From VRUE01 sp963695835 (lineage in GTDB: Bacteria > Actinomycetota > Thermoleophilia > Solirubrobacterales > 70-9), in contig CAVOHR010000001.1 of the NCBI GenBank assembly GCA_963695835.1, positions 992,001 to 1,056,000 of the forward strand: a stretch of DNA of 64,000 nucleotides, written 5' to 3'. The translations under genes were made by a program, and so were the position numbers. The notes beneath the pieces were generated by a model. That model saw only the letters and a list, made by a program, of their open reading frames with translations. It was not told the DNA's origin and ran no database searches. Shown here in pieces: positions 34,360 to 41,878 of the stretch; within the stretch, counting starts at the first letter, position 1; each line of letters begins with the position of its first letter.

Positions 34360-35784
34360 ATGCGAAGTATGCACGGCAGGCGGACCAAGATCATTGCGAC
34401 GATCGGCCCCGCCAGCTGGGACGAAGCGGTGCTGACCCGCCTGATCGAGGCCGGCGCCGACGTCCTCCGCCTCAACTTCTCCCATGCCGACCGCGAGCGT
34501 CACGCGCGCACCGTCGAGACGATCCGCGCCGCCGCCGAGCGCGCCGGGCGCGAGGTGGCGATCCTCGGCGACCTGCCGGGGCCGAAGCTGCGGATCGGCG
34601 AGCTGCGCGACGACGTCGCCGAGCTGGAGACGGGGACGCACGTGAAGCTGACCCCGCGAGCGGTGCAGGGCGACGAGAAGACGATCCCGGTCGACTGGCC
34701 GGGGGTCGGCTCGCTGCGCGAGGACGAGCTGGTCTACCTGGCCGACGGCTCGATCCGCCTGCGGGTGCGCGAGCCCGAAGACGGTGGGGTCGACGCCGAG
34801 GTCGAGGTCGGCGGCACGCTGTCCTCGCACAAGGGGATGAACATCCCCGGCGTCACCGCGCGCGCCACCGCGACCGAGGGCGACGTCGCCTGGGCCGAGT
34901 TCGCGGTCGAGCAGGGGATCGACCTGATCGCCGTCTCCTTCGTCTCCGAGGCGGCGGACCTCGACCCGGTCGTCGAGCGGCTGCGGGCGCTCGGCTCCGA
35001 CGTCCCGGTGATCGCCAAGATCGAGAAGCCCCAGGCGGCCGAGAACGCGGCCGAGATCCTCCGCGCGGCGAGCGGCGGGATCATGGTCGCGCGCGGCGAC
35101 CTCGGCATCGAGCTGCCGCTGGCGCAGGTGCCGGTGGTGCAGAAGCGGCTGATCCGCGCCGCCGGGCTGCAATCCAAGCCGGCGATCACGGCGACTCAGA
35201 TGCTCGCGTCGATGGTCAGCGAGCGACGGCCGACGCGGGCCGAGGTGACCGACGTCGCCAACGCGATCTTCGACGGCACCGACGCGGTGATGCTCTCGGA
35301 GGAGACCGCGGTCGGCCGCCACCCGGTCGAGGCGGTGCGGACGATGGACAGCATCGCCCGCGCGACCGAGCCCGACCTGCCCTACGGCGAGTGGCTGTTC
35401 ACCCGCACCGACCAGGCGACCCAGGACGTCGCCGACTCGGTCGCCCAGGGCGCCGTCGGCGCGGTCTACCGGCTGGGCCTGGCGGCGATGGTGGTGCCGA
35501 CCACCAGCGGTCGCAGCGCCCGTCTCGTCTCCGCCCACCGGCCGAACGTGCCGGTGCTGGCGATCTCGCCGCGGATCGAGACCGTGCGCCGGCTCAACCT
35601 GCTGTTCGGGGTCACCGCGATCCTCAGCGAGCACGGGGACGAGGTGCGCGGCCTGCTCGACGACTGCGCCGCGCTGGCCGCCCTCCACGGCGTCGCCAAA
35701 TCGGGCGACCTGATCGCGATCGTCGCCGGCATGCCGGACCAGGAGCTGGGCACGAACCTGTTCGAGGTCCACCGCGTGCCCTGA
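34360..35784 (+). CDS. pyk: Pyruvate kinase
   Basis: Predicted 474 residues. RRTKIIATIGPASWDEAVL at the start, GADVLRLNFSHADRERHA, GDLPGPKLRIGEL, the active-site KIEKPQAAENAAEIL (catalytic Lys) and MVARGDLGIELPLAQVP, ATQMLASMV, and FDGTDAVMLSEETAVGR are all diagnostic. It makes ATP and pyruvate from PEP in the last step of glycolysis. The C-terminal allosteric domain is complete to TNLFEVHRV. ATG 34360 fits homologues (MRSMHGRRTKI); 34333 and 34369 are alternatives. The divergent P450 shares the 49-bp intergenic region. Confidence 0.95.
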   Translation: MRSMHGRRTKIIATIGPASWDEAVLTRLIEAGADVLRLNFSHADRERHARTVETIRAAAERAGREVAILGDLPGPKLRIGELRDDVAELETGTHVKLTPRAVQGDEKTIPVDWPGVGSLREDELVYLADGSIRLRVREPEDGGVDAEVEVGGTLSSHKGMNIPGVTARATATEGDVAWAEFAVEQGIDLIAVSFVSEAADLDPVVERLRALGSDVPVIAKIEKPQAAENAAEILRAASGGIMVARGDLGIELPLAQVPVVQKRLIRAAGLQSKPAITATQMLASMVSERRPTRAEVTDVANAIFDGTDAVMLSEETAVGRHPVEAVRTMDSIARATEPDLPYGEWLFTRTDQATQDVADSVAQGAVGAVYRLGLAAMVVPTTSGRSARLVSAHRPNVPVLAISPRIETVRRLNLLFGVTAILSEHGDEVRGLLDDCAALAALHGVAKSGDLIAIVAGMPDQELGTNLFEVHRVP

Positions 35785-36007
35785 GCCGATCCGGTCAGTC
35801 CGCAGCGGAGGCGATCTCCTCGCACAGCGCGGGCAACCCGATCGCCTCGATCGACTCCGATAGGCGGAAACGCTCCTCGCCCGGTGGCGCGGCCGGGCGG
35901 GGGGGCTAGGGTTGGCTGTGAAGTCGCCGGTGAGCGATTTCGTAGACGGTCGGAGCCTTCGTCTTCTTGCTCGGCTGATGCCGGACACCGAAGGCGAGGG
36001 CCACGGC

Positions 36008-36226
36008 TCAACTCTCGCCGTCCGAAGGCTTGACTGCCCCGTAGGCAGCCTCGAACTCGTCCAGCGTCGCCGGTTCATGACCAAGGCGGTCCATGATTGC
36101 CTGAGCGGAGGTATCCGGGGCCACCACGAGACGCCCGTCATCACGGGCCTCCTCGACCACGTAATAATAAGACCCCTCAATGTCGCCGCTGAGCTTGACG
36201 TGAGGCTGCTCCACAGCAGAAAGCAT
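36008..36226 (-). CDS. Small conserved hypothetical protein
   Basis: Predicted 72 residues from ATG 36226: QPHVKLSGDIEGSYYYVVEE, then RLVVAPDTSAQAIMDRLGHE, then FEAAYGAVKPSDGES. Acidic, no signal or membrane segment. I have the impression of a widespread small actinobacterial family with the same SxxAIMxRxG core, but no function is known to me. The frame is open further upstream, but the composition becomes arginine/proline-rich shadow sequence there. The gap 35785-36007 shows only a possible C-terminal fragment (RFRLSESIEAIGLPALCEEI) without a start. Confidence 0.55.
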   Translation of the reverse strand: MLSAVEQPHVKLSGDIEGSYYYVVEEARDDGRLVVAPDTSAQAIMDRLGHEPATLDEFEAAYGAVKPSDGES

Positions 36227-36410
36227 CGACAGAGGCAGCGGTCGAGGTCGAGCCGAGCGCGCTCCTGCGGGCCACGTAGCCGTCGCGCAGCCCCTAGAAT
36301 CCGGCGTCCTGCATCGCGGCTGTGCCGAAGGGCGCAGAAGGGCGGAATCGGGGCGGCGTCCATCGGAGGCCATCCGCCGAAGCCTTGAAAATCCGCGCTT
36401 TGCAGGACAA

Positions 36411-36484
36411 GCGCCCGTAGCTCAGTCGGATAGAGCGTCGGTCTACGAAACCGAAGGTCACAGGTTCGAATCCTGTCGGGCGCG
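36411..36484 (+). tRNA. tRNA-Arg (anticodon ACG)
   Basis: Acceptor GCGCCCG / CGGGCGC, anticodon stem TCGGT / ACCGA with loop CTACGAA, anticodon ACG, T-loop GGTTCGAATCC; 74 nt. Its 3' half (from the anticodon loop, 36443-36471) is repeated at 41777-41805, marking it as an integration target. Confidence 0.96.
36443..36471 (+). other. attL-like core within tRNA-Arg
   Basis: CTACGAAACCGAAGGTCACA then GGTTCGAAT. It matches 41777-41805 in 28 of 29 positions. Together with the remote copy it delimits a 5.3-kb island. Confidence 0.8.
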
Positions 36485-36584
36485 TTTCGAGGTCTTCACC
36501 TTTGACCTCCACCTATCTTCACGTTTGAACCGGACGAACCGCGATTCGCGGTGGCGTCCGATGTCCATCGACTCCTCCGGGAGC

Positions 36585-36649
36585 GGCCATTCAACTTCCC
36601 CGCCCACGGCCACCGTTTCTCCCCACCGGTGGCCATCGGTTCTCCCCAC
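36585..36649 (+). repeat. Three 23-bp tandem repeats, IS21-end-like
   Basis: Units start at 36585, 36608 and 36631, each GGCCA(n5)TTCTCCCCAC(n4) with drift in the first copy. The GGTGGCCA...TCTCCCCACC pattern in tandem resembles the multiple terminal repeats of IS21-type elements in high-GC bacteria. No istA/istB genes are nearby. Confidence 0.6.
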
Positions 36650-36685
36650 GCTTTCTCCCTCGGCGACCGTCCCGGCGAGGCGAAG

Positions 36686-38188
36686 TCAGGTCGGCGCGCT
36701 TGCCGCGCCGATCAGGTCGTCCGCGGTCCGGCGCCGCCTGCGCCGCTTGGGCGCCAGCCCTTCGGCGGCACGCCGCTCATCCTCGGCCTGGCGAGCCGCG
36801 AAGGCGTCGGCGACGCGCAGGTTGCGGGCGACGAAGACGCTGGCGGCGAACAGCGCGATCGGCGCCAGACCCGTCAACCGGCACCAGCCCTTTGAGATGT
36901 CGTTGGAGGCCGGGTCCTTGACCGTGGCGTAGGCGCGCTCGGCGGCGGAGCGCCGCGCGTAGGAGCGGCGGTGCTCCGCAGAGGGGTAGTCGTGTTTCTG
37001 TGCGGTCTTGGCGTTGACCGAGGCAGGCACCGTGATCGTGCGCTGGGCGCAGCAGGTAGGCGGGTGCTCGGGCGGGGAGATGACCTCCGGACGGGTGTGG
37101 CCGAGCTGCATCGACTCAGGCCGCAAGGGGCAGCGCAGCTTGCCCTGGGCGGCGGGGCAGCCGACGCGGTGGTAGCCGTCTGCGTCATAGCCCGCGAGCG
37201 GCGCCAGCTTGTGCTTGGCGAGCTCTGCGGCCTTGCGGTCGTGGGCGGCAGTCTCGGCCTCCGTAGCGCCGCGGGCGAGCGGTCCCAGTTCCAGCAGCGT
37301 GGTCGGCGTCGCCGGGCAGTAGAGCGCCCCGTTGGCGAGGGTTGCTCCCATGTGGGTTCCCTTCGGCCCACGGTCATGGGGATGCAGGTCCTGGACGAGA
37401 TTTGCCCCCAGGCGCCGCAGCGGCAGCGCCCACGTCTCCGCCACCCGGTGGGCATAGCCCGAATCGGCGAGGACGTCGCCGACCTCGATCCCGGCGGCGG
37501 CCATCCGCTCCAGCACCGGCACGAGCGCCGGCGGCGGGTCGACCCCGCAGCTCGTGAGCCCGATGCGGCGCACCAGCTCCGCGACGGCGGGGCCGCGCTC
37601 CTCCTTGACGGCCGTGACGACCTGCAGGTAGTAGCCGTAGAAGGCCTCGTCGCGCTCGCCGGGCGAGTTGCCGCGCCGGTGTCCCCAGGTGGCCTCGGGG
37701 TCAGCGCAGCGCTCGCCGCCCTTCGGCGGTGGGCAGGAGAACGTCTCCAGGTCGGTCCAGTCGACGGCGTAGGAGCTCGTCTCGGGCTTCCCGCAGAGCT
37801 CGACGCTCGCCTCCAGCAGGGCGTCGAGGATCTCCGAGAGCTCCTCGCAGGGCTCCCCGTCGGGCTCGGCCTTGGCCAGTACCCTCGCCACGAGCCCGAA
37901 GGTGCGCTCCACCTGGCGGTAGGTGAGCCGGTGGGGGCCGTCCTTCCACTCGGCGATCACCCCGAGCCGCCTCTGATCTGCCTGGGGCAGCGCGCAGAGC
38001 GCCTCGTGCACCCGGCTCAGGTGCGCGGGGCGCCCGTCGACGGCGACCAAGAGCATCCCCACGAGCAGCGTGCGCACCGAGAGCTGGCGCCGCCGCGCCC
38101 CGACCGGCAGCATCGCCTCGATCCGCGGGGCGATGCCCGAGCGCTCGACGACTCCCTCCAATCGCTCAAGCTTCGCCTCAGCCTCCAT
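36686..38188 (-). CDS. DDE transposase (IS1182/ISNCY-like)
   Basis: Predicted 500 residues. An N-terminal helical DNA-binding part (LSVRTLLVGMLLVAVDG, YRQVERTFGLVARVL) precedes the catalytic core: SYAVDWTDLETFSCPPPKGG (first Asp), GDVLADSGYAHRVAE (second Asp, DSGY), and RRSAAERAYATVKDPASND, whose glutamate and YATVK fit the third catalytic position. A CxxxxxxKLRC-type cysteine cluster (CPAAQGKLRCPL, PTCCAQRTI) is an inserted zinc-like knuckle. The C-terminus is arginine-rich. The start overlaps the stop of the recombinase-like gene by 11 nt, so they are one unit. No terminal inverted repeats were recognised. Confidence 0.75.
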   Translation of the reverse strand: MEAEAKLERLEGVVERSGIAPRIEAMLPVGARRRQLSVRTLLVGMLLVAVDGRPAHLSRVHEALCALPQADQRRLGVIAEWKDGPHRLTYRQVERTFGLVARVLAKAEPDGEPCEELSEILDALLEASVELCGKPETSSYAVDWTDLETFSCPPPKGGERCADPEATWGHRRGNSPGERDEAFYGYYLQVVTAVKEERGPAVAELVRRIGLTSCGVDPPPALVPVLERMAAAGIEVGDVLADSGYAHRVAETWALPLRRLGANLVQDLHPHDRGPKGTHMGATLANGALYCPATPTTLLELGPLARGATEAETAAHDRKAAELAKHKLAPLAGYDADGYHRVGCPAAQGKLRCPLRPESMQLGHTRPEVISPPEHPPTCCAQRTITVPASVNAKTAQKHDYPSAEHRRSYARRSAAERAYATVKDPASNDISKGWCRLTGLAPIALFAASVFVARNLRVADAFAARQAEDERRAAEGLAPKRRRRRRTADDLIGAASAPT

Positions 38189-39089
38189 GGCCTCCTCCGA
38201 GCAATGCGACGGCGGTCTCCTCCTCGGTCTCGGGCAGCTCGGCCACCAAGTCGCCGAGCCGCTGGGAGCAGCGCAGCCCGGCCGCGTCCATGAACGCCCG
38301 CAGGCCGATCAGCTCGGCGCACTCGCAAAGCCAGCTCGCCCGCAGCCGCCCGGCCTCCAGGCGCGGCAGCGAGGCGTCCTTGCCAAGCGCGGCGTTCAAG
38401 GCGTCGCTGAGGTTGCGCCGCCCCGAGCTCTCGCCGCCGAGCAGGTAGCCCCGCCCGGCGAAGCGGGCGGCTTCCTCCAGGGGCGAGTGGAAGTGGGCCA
38501 GCACAGGCACCGCCCGCTCCCTGCGCCCCGAGACGCAGACCACGAGCCCCCCCGAGCGCCGGATGACGTCGCGCCCGCGCACGTGGCGAAGCTCGGCCCC
38601 GATCAGTCCCGCCCCCGCCCCCAGACAGACAAGCGCGGTGGCGCGCATCCGCCGTGCCTCGGTCGGCTGCGCAGCGGCGAGGCGCAGGAAGCCCTCGATC
38701 TCCGCCTCCCCGTAGGGGGACTTGGCGCGCTCGCGCGGCAGCGGCGCCAGCTGCGGGGAGGGATGAGCCCGATGGACACGGGCCAGCGCCCGCAGGTTGG
38801 TGCGCAGGGTGCGTCGCGTCGCCGCGGAGACCGCCGGGCAACCCGTGAGGACGAAGCGCTCGATCGTCGCCTCCGCCAGCAGCGCCTCGGCGGAGAGCTC
38901 CATCCCCACCGACTTGCCGAAGGCGGCCAGCCGCCCGGCGGCGTAGAGCAGCGCCTTGGCCCGTTCGCGCCGGCGCGGAGCAGCCCGCCTCACCGCCGCA
39001 CGGGCGAAGGCCCCCGCCTCGGGGGAGAGCGAGGCGGGGGCGTAGGCGGCGATCGCCGCTGCTGCGAGGTCGCCCTCTCGGGGACTCAT
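38178..39089 (-). CDS. Tyrosine-recombinase-like protein with degenerate active site
   Basis: Predicted 303 residues from ATG 39089. An N-terminal SAM-like region (TLRTNLRALARVHRAHP, SPYGEAEIEGFLRLAAAQP) is followed by LVCLGAGAGLIGAELRHVRG, the place where phage-integrase proteins have GLRxSE with the first catalytic arginine; here it reads GLIGAE. Box II reads EAGRLRASWLCECAELIG instead of the LRHxxxT pattern. No terminal nucleophilic tyrosine context is seen. I infer a non-catalytic recombinase fold, possibly helping the transposase that overlaps its 3' end. It is divergent from the DUF6788 gene across an inverted repeat. Confidence 0.6.
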   Translation of the reverse strand: MSPREGDLAAAAIAAYAPASLSPEAGAFARAAVRRAAPRRRERAKALLYAAGRLAAFGKSVGMELSAEALLAEATIERFVLTGCPAVSAATRRTLRTNLRALARVHRAHPSPQLAPLPRERAKSPYGEAEIEGFLRLAAAQPTEARRMRATALVCLGAGAGLIGAELRHVRGRDVIRRSGGLVVCVSGRRERAVPVLAHFHSPLEEAARFAGRGYLLGGESSGRRNLSDALNAALGKDASLPRLEAGRLRASWLCECAELIGLRAFMDAAGLRCSQRLGDLVAELPETEEETAVALLGGGHGG

Positions 39090-39093
39090 GGTA

Positions 39094-39117
39094 TCCGACA
39101 GTAGAATTACTATCGGA
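39094..39117. promoter_or_regulatory. Inverted repeat in divergent promoter of the transposon unit
   Basis: TCCGACAGTA-GAAT-TACTATCGGA, 9 of 10 paired positions. It lies between the divergent recombinase-like (start 39089) and DUF6788 (start 39146) genes. TAGAAT (39102-39107) within it could serve as a plus-strand -10 box. Probable operator. Confidence 0.6.
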
Positions 39118-39145
39118 CAGACCGACGTAGGATCGCAAGTCACCC

Positions 39146-39511
39146 ATGAACGAGAGCCCCGAGGCCCGCCTGCGCGCGCTCGCCGCCGAGCTCGCCGAGA
39201 TCGACTTCGCCCTGCCGGGGACGATCAACGTGGCGATGAACCGCTGCGGCAAGCCCAACTGCGCCTGCAAGGCCGACCCGCCCAAGCTGCACGGCCCCTA
39301 CGTCACCTGGACGCGCAAGGTCGAGGGCAAGACCGTCACCCGCCGCCTCTCAGCCGAGCAGCTGGAGCGCTATCGCCCTTGGTTTGAGAACCGCAGGCGC
39401 CTGCGCGCGCTCACTGCCGAGCTCGAGGCGCTCTCCCTCGAGGTCGCCGAGCAGGCCGAGGGCTGGGCGCCTGCCGAGCCGCGCCGTCGCGGCGAACGAC
39501 GCGGCCGCTGA
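39146..39511 (+). CDS. DUF6788 family protein, transposon-associated
   Basis: Predicted 121 residues. MNRCGKPNCACKADPPKLHG then PYVTWTRKVEGKTVTRRLS is the DUF6788 signature with a CGKPxCxC zinc-like cluster. A C-terminal coiled coil (LRALTAELEALSLEVAEQAE) ends basic. These small proteins usually sit next to transposase genes; a DNA-binding helper role is inference. Divergent from the recombinase/transposase pair. Nothing was recognised in 39512-39750. Confidence 0.75.
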   Translation: MNESPEARLRALAAELAEIDFALPGTINVAMNRCGKPNCACKADPPKLHGPYVTWTRKVEGKTVTRRLSAEQLERYRPWFENRRRLRALTAELEALSLEVAEQAEGWAPAEPRRRGERRGR

Positions 39512-39750
39512 GCACGCGCCGGTGTGGCCCCGCGCCGCTTAACGTGTGGTCGCTGCGAAGACTGTCCGCGGAATCCGCATCGGTATGCGGCTGGTGGCAA
39601 ACGTGAAGACCTCGTTTCGCTTCGTTCCGGGCGAAGCCGTGTTTTCCGTACGGGCGAGCCACTTGGAGTTGAAAGCCTTCCACGGGAGGGGATGCCGCAG
39701 AATGCAATCCCTGAGCCAGTGGAGAGTCCGGCGGATACCGTTCGGTCCTC

Positions 39751-40365
39751 GTGCCCAGCGACGAACGAGATCTGAGGAGCGACGAACAGGCGGTTGCGTT
39801 CGCTCAGCGGATCCTCAGGTTGGCCTGGGCGGGCCTGCCGCCCGAGCACCGACGGCTGCTGGAGGCAATCGGCGCCAATGGATGGGACGTGACGGTTTGC
39901 CCACTCGGTACCTACGCCGATGCGCTTCTGCGCTCGGCCGGCTATCCGGGCCTTGCCCCAGAGCATCGCATCGGCCGCGATCGCGCCCGCGGCCTCTGGA
40001 TTCCCGAGCTCAGGGTCGTTCTCGTCAACGCCGTGCATCCCGACTACGACGGGCTCGACGTTCTCAGTCGTGAGAACGCACTGGCGCGGGTTGCCTGGCA
40101 CGAGTGGGGGCACGCGCTCGGTATCCACGGAGCCTCGAGCGAGGACGTGGCCGCAGGACCGAGATTTCTCGACTCCTTGCCGGAGGATCTTGCCAAGACC
40201 ATCCGATCGGCCGACTACCTTCGTCGTGAGTACACCCACGAGGTCGTCGCTGAGGTCTACGCGTTGCTGATGATTCGGCGCCGCAAGGGCATTATCGGGC
40301 AACCCTTCTGGGTATCGGACGACGTCTACGAGTTGATAAGGAGGGTTGTGGGATGGATCCAGTAA
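39751..40365 (+). CDS. HExxH metallopeptidase-like protein
   Basis: Predicted 204 residues starting at GTG. VAWHEWGHALGIHG (about residues 114-127) is an HExxH zinc site, followed at about residue 168 by HEVVAEVYALLM, which could supply the third ligand Glu. PELRVVLVNAVHPDYDG precedes it. No signal peptide, so cytoplasmic. The layout recalls ImmA/IrrE-type peptidases that cleave repressors in mobile elements, but the family match is not certain. A strong ribosome binding site of the next small gene (GGAGGG) lies inside its 3' end, and the two overlap by 13 nt. Confidence 0.6.
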   Translation: MPSDERDLRSDEQAVAFAQRILRLAWAGLPPEHRRLLEAIGANGWDVTVCPLGTYADALLRSAGYPGLAPEHRIGRDRARGLWIPELRVVLVNAVHPDYDGLDVLSRENALARVAWHEWGHALGIHGASSEDVAAGPRFLDSLPEDLAKTIRSADYLRREYTHEVVAEVYALLMIRRRKGIIGQPFWVSDDVYELIRRVVGWIQ

Positions 40366-40511
40366 AGCTACCGCCGGGTTATCTGCTGCCCGACGACATG
40401 ACGATGAAAGACGTCCTGCGCATCGATGCCGAGCTCTTGGCCAGCGAGGGCATCGATCCTGAGTGGCCAGGCTTCGATGAGAAGGCCGATGAGGGCGACA
40501 AAGCGTCTTAG
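40353..40511 (+). CDS. Small acidic partner protein of the HExxH gene
   Basis: Predicted 52 residues: MDPVKLPPGYLLPDDMTMKD, then LRIDAELLASEGIDPEWPGF and an acidic tail. GGAGGG sits about 7 nt before the ATG, which overlaps the end of the peptidase-like gene by 13 nt, so the pair should be translated together. Function unknown. By position and size it could be an inhibitor or antitoxin, or a substrate-presenting partner; no homology supports any of these. Confidence 0.55.
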   Translation: MDPVKLPPGYLLPDDMTMKDVLRIDAELLASEGIDPEWPGFDEKADEGDKAS

Positions 40512-40512
40512 C

Positions 40513-40790
40513 TCGACTCGCCGCTCGACCCGATGACGCCGGCTGGGGTCGCGACGGCGGGCGTCCTCGTCGTCTTCGCGGAGTACGAGCGCGAGATGAT
40601 CGAGCACCGGACTACGAAGGGCTGGCGCACTCAGCCAAGCGCCGGGCCGCCCGCCGACCGCCCGCCGACCGACGGCGGGCCGATCCCGGACGGCACGACT
40701 GTGGTCGTCAGCGACCCGCTGGCGGAGGACTGTCGCCTCAGCAGATCGCAGGGCGCCTCAATGGCGTACCCCGTTCCGTCGCCGAGGGGG
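40513..40790 (+). pseudogene. Serine recombinase (resolvase) remnants
   Basis: The translation gives DSPLDPMTPAGVATAGVLVV then FAEYEREMIEHRTTKGW, the catalytic-domain end and E-helix start of serine recombinases (typical PxGxxxxxxxxxxAExEREMIxxRxxxG). After a frameshift, another frame from about 40724 reads GLSPQQIAGRLNGVP, the helix-turn-helix that follows in complete proteins. No intact catalytic serine domain is present. A degraded integration gene of the island. Confidence 0.6.
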
Positions 40791-40859
40791 CGGCATAGGC
40801 CGCGAGTCGGGGCGGGTTCTGCATGGTTCACAAGTGCGTGTCCATAGACGGTATGCGGA

Positions 40860-41112
40860 AATACAGGCCTCGGCGGGCCGCTTGCAAACGTAGCGGGGTG
40901 GCACTGCGACTGCAGCGCTGGATGGGCCACCACTCCGCCGCCTATTCGCCAGGCTTCGGCGCCAAGCTTGGGCGGGTCCTTGCGCTTGACCGGCTGGCGC
41001 GGGCCTCCGACCACATCAACGGCACGCTGGCCAGCTCGTCGTCGAACGCTTCGAAGCCGTCGCCTTTGCCGCCGCACGCCGCTGCCGCGATGTTGGCGTC
41101 AATGACGAGCAC
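40860..41112 (-). pseudogene. PIN-domain toxin VapC, frameshifted
   Basis: From a GTG at 41112 that overlaps the antitoxin stop (TAGTG), the frame reads VLVIDANIAAAACGGKGDGF, FDDELASVPLMWSEARA and then runs out of frame to a stop at 40942. In the neighbouring frame, DPPKLGAEAWRIGGG continues the PIN pattern, so one frameshift broke the gene. It keeps the first catalytic Asp but lacks the rest. The right end is approximate. Confidence 0.6.
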
Positions 41113-41318
41113 TAACGGCCCCGCCGCGCCTCGTCGACAGCGGCGACCCAGTTAGGGGCTGGCGCCCCCGAAGGGAGCCGCCGCCAAGCCTCGGGCAACT
41201 CAGCCATCTCTGGCTCCTCGCCCTCCTCATGCCGCACCTCGATCAGCTTGACGACCTCGTTAAGCTCGGCATCGGATAGCTCGTCGAGGAGCGCGTGGGC
41301 TTTCTCCCGAGTGGTCAT
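41112..41318 (-). CDS. Antitoxin-like protein of the broken VapC
   Basis: Predicted 68 residues: MTTREKAHALLDELSDAELN then EVVKLIEVRHEEGEEPEM, and a proline/tryptophan tail (WRRLPSGAPAPNWVAAVDEA) of the kind that binds a toxin. The N-terminal ALLDELSDAELxEVVxLI helix is common to small antitoxins of PIN toxins. Its stop is one base from the GTG of the PIN gene. The antitoxin is intact while its toxin is broken. Confidence 0.6.
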   Translation of the reverse strand: MTTREKAHALLDELSDAELNEVVKLIEVRHEEGEEPEMAELPEAWRRLPSGAPAPNWVAAVDEARRGR

Positions 41319-41337
41319 GCGTCAAATCGTACCTGCG

Positions 41338-41652
41338 TCAGTGCGATTCCCGTGAGCGCCGCACGGCTGCGGCGACGACTGGCATCGGCTCTCCGGTCAG
41401 CGTCTCTCCCTCCCAGGAGAACCCAGCCGCTGCCTCATCCTCGTCGAATCGTCGCAGCGTTGGCGTCGAGGCGCGGGCGCTGAACTCATCGAGGTCGCCC
41501 CACTTGTCAACGCCTTGGCCGCCCGCGCCCGCGTGCTTGTCCGTCTGCCGGCGCTTGCGCTTGGCGGTCTGCTTCGCTTCGGCGCGCGTCATCCACGCAC
41601 CGCCGCCGTTCTTCGCCCCGGCGTGCTCGGCCTTGATTCGCTCGTAGCCCAT
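41338..41652 (-). CDS. Small basic conserved hypothetical protein
   Basis: Predicted 104 residues from ATG 41652. The start GYERIKAEHAGAKNGGGAWM then TRAEAKQTAKRKRRQTDK is a known small-protein pattern (HxGAKNGGGxW...RAEAKxxxxKxRR) found in many bacteria, function unknown to me. The C-terminus is acidic and serine-rich (DEFSARASTPTLRRFDEDEA). Possibly RNA- or DNA-binding from the basic stretch. It is the last gene of the island before the attR-like copy. Confidence 0.55.
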   Translation of the reverse strand: MGYERIKAEHAGAKNGGGAWMTRAEAKQTAKRKRRQTDKHAGAGGQGVDKWGDLDEFSARASTPTLRRFDEDEAAAGFSWEGETLTGEPMPVVAAAVRRSRESH

Positions 41653-41776
41653 TTCCACACGATATAGATTGTCTGCGTTTCGAGTCTTGACCTTCGGTCG
41701 AAACGACCGCACCTTTCAAGTCTCATATCTGTCGCAGAATCGGCGCAAACGGCTCTGGCAGCGGGCGCTCTGCGGC

Positions 41777-41805
41777 CTACGAAACCGAAGGTCACAGGGT
41801 CGAAT
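41777..41805 (+). other. attR-like copy of tRNA-Arg 3' half
   Basis: CTACGAAACCGAAGGTCACA then GGGTCGAAT, identical to the tRNA-Arg gene over 22 bp and 28 of 29 bp overall. The following bases (TCTTGCCGCG) no longer form the acceptor arm, as expected for a displaced and decaying tRNA end. Confidence 0.8.
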
Positions 41806-41878
41806 TCTTGCCGCGGAGGCCGTCTCCGGTTTGTTGCCGATGCGCGGCGCCGTTTGCCGGTTCTACACTGGATCGGTG

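Noticed and set aside
35800..35910. C-terminal-looking fragment on the minus strand
   Set aside because: About 30 residues without a start or family match; too little to call a gene or pseudogene feature.
39540..39750. Possible second group II intron or RNA element
   Set aside because: Only one or two short resemblances to intron motifs; no domain V and no consistent structure.
40823..41155. Plus-strand 110-residue frame over the broken VapC
   Set aside because: Antisense to the PIN-domain remnant; no recognisable features.
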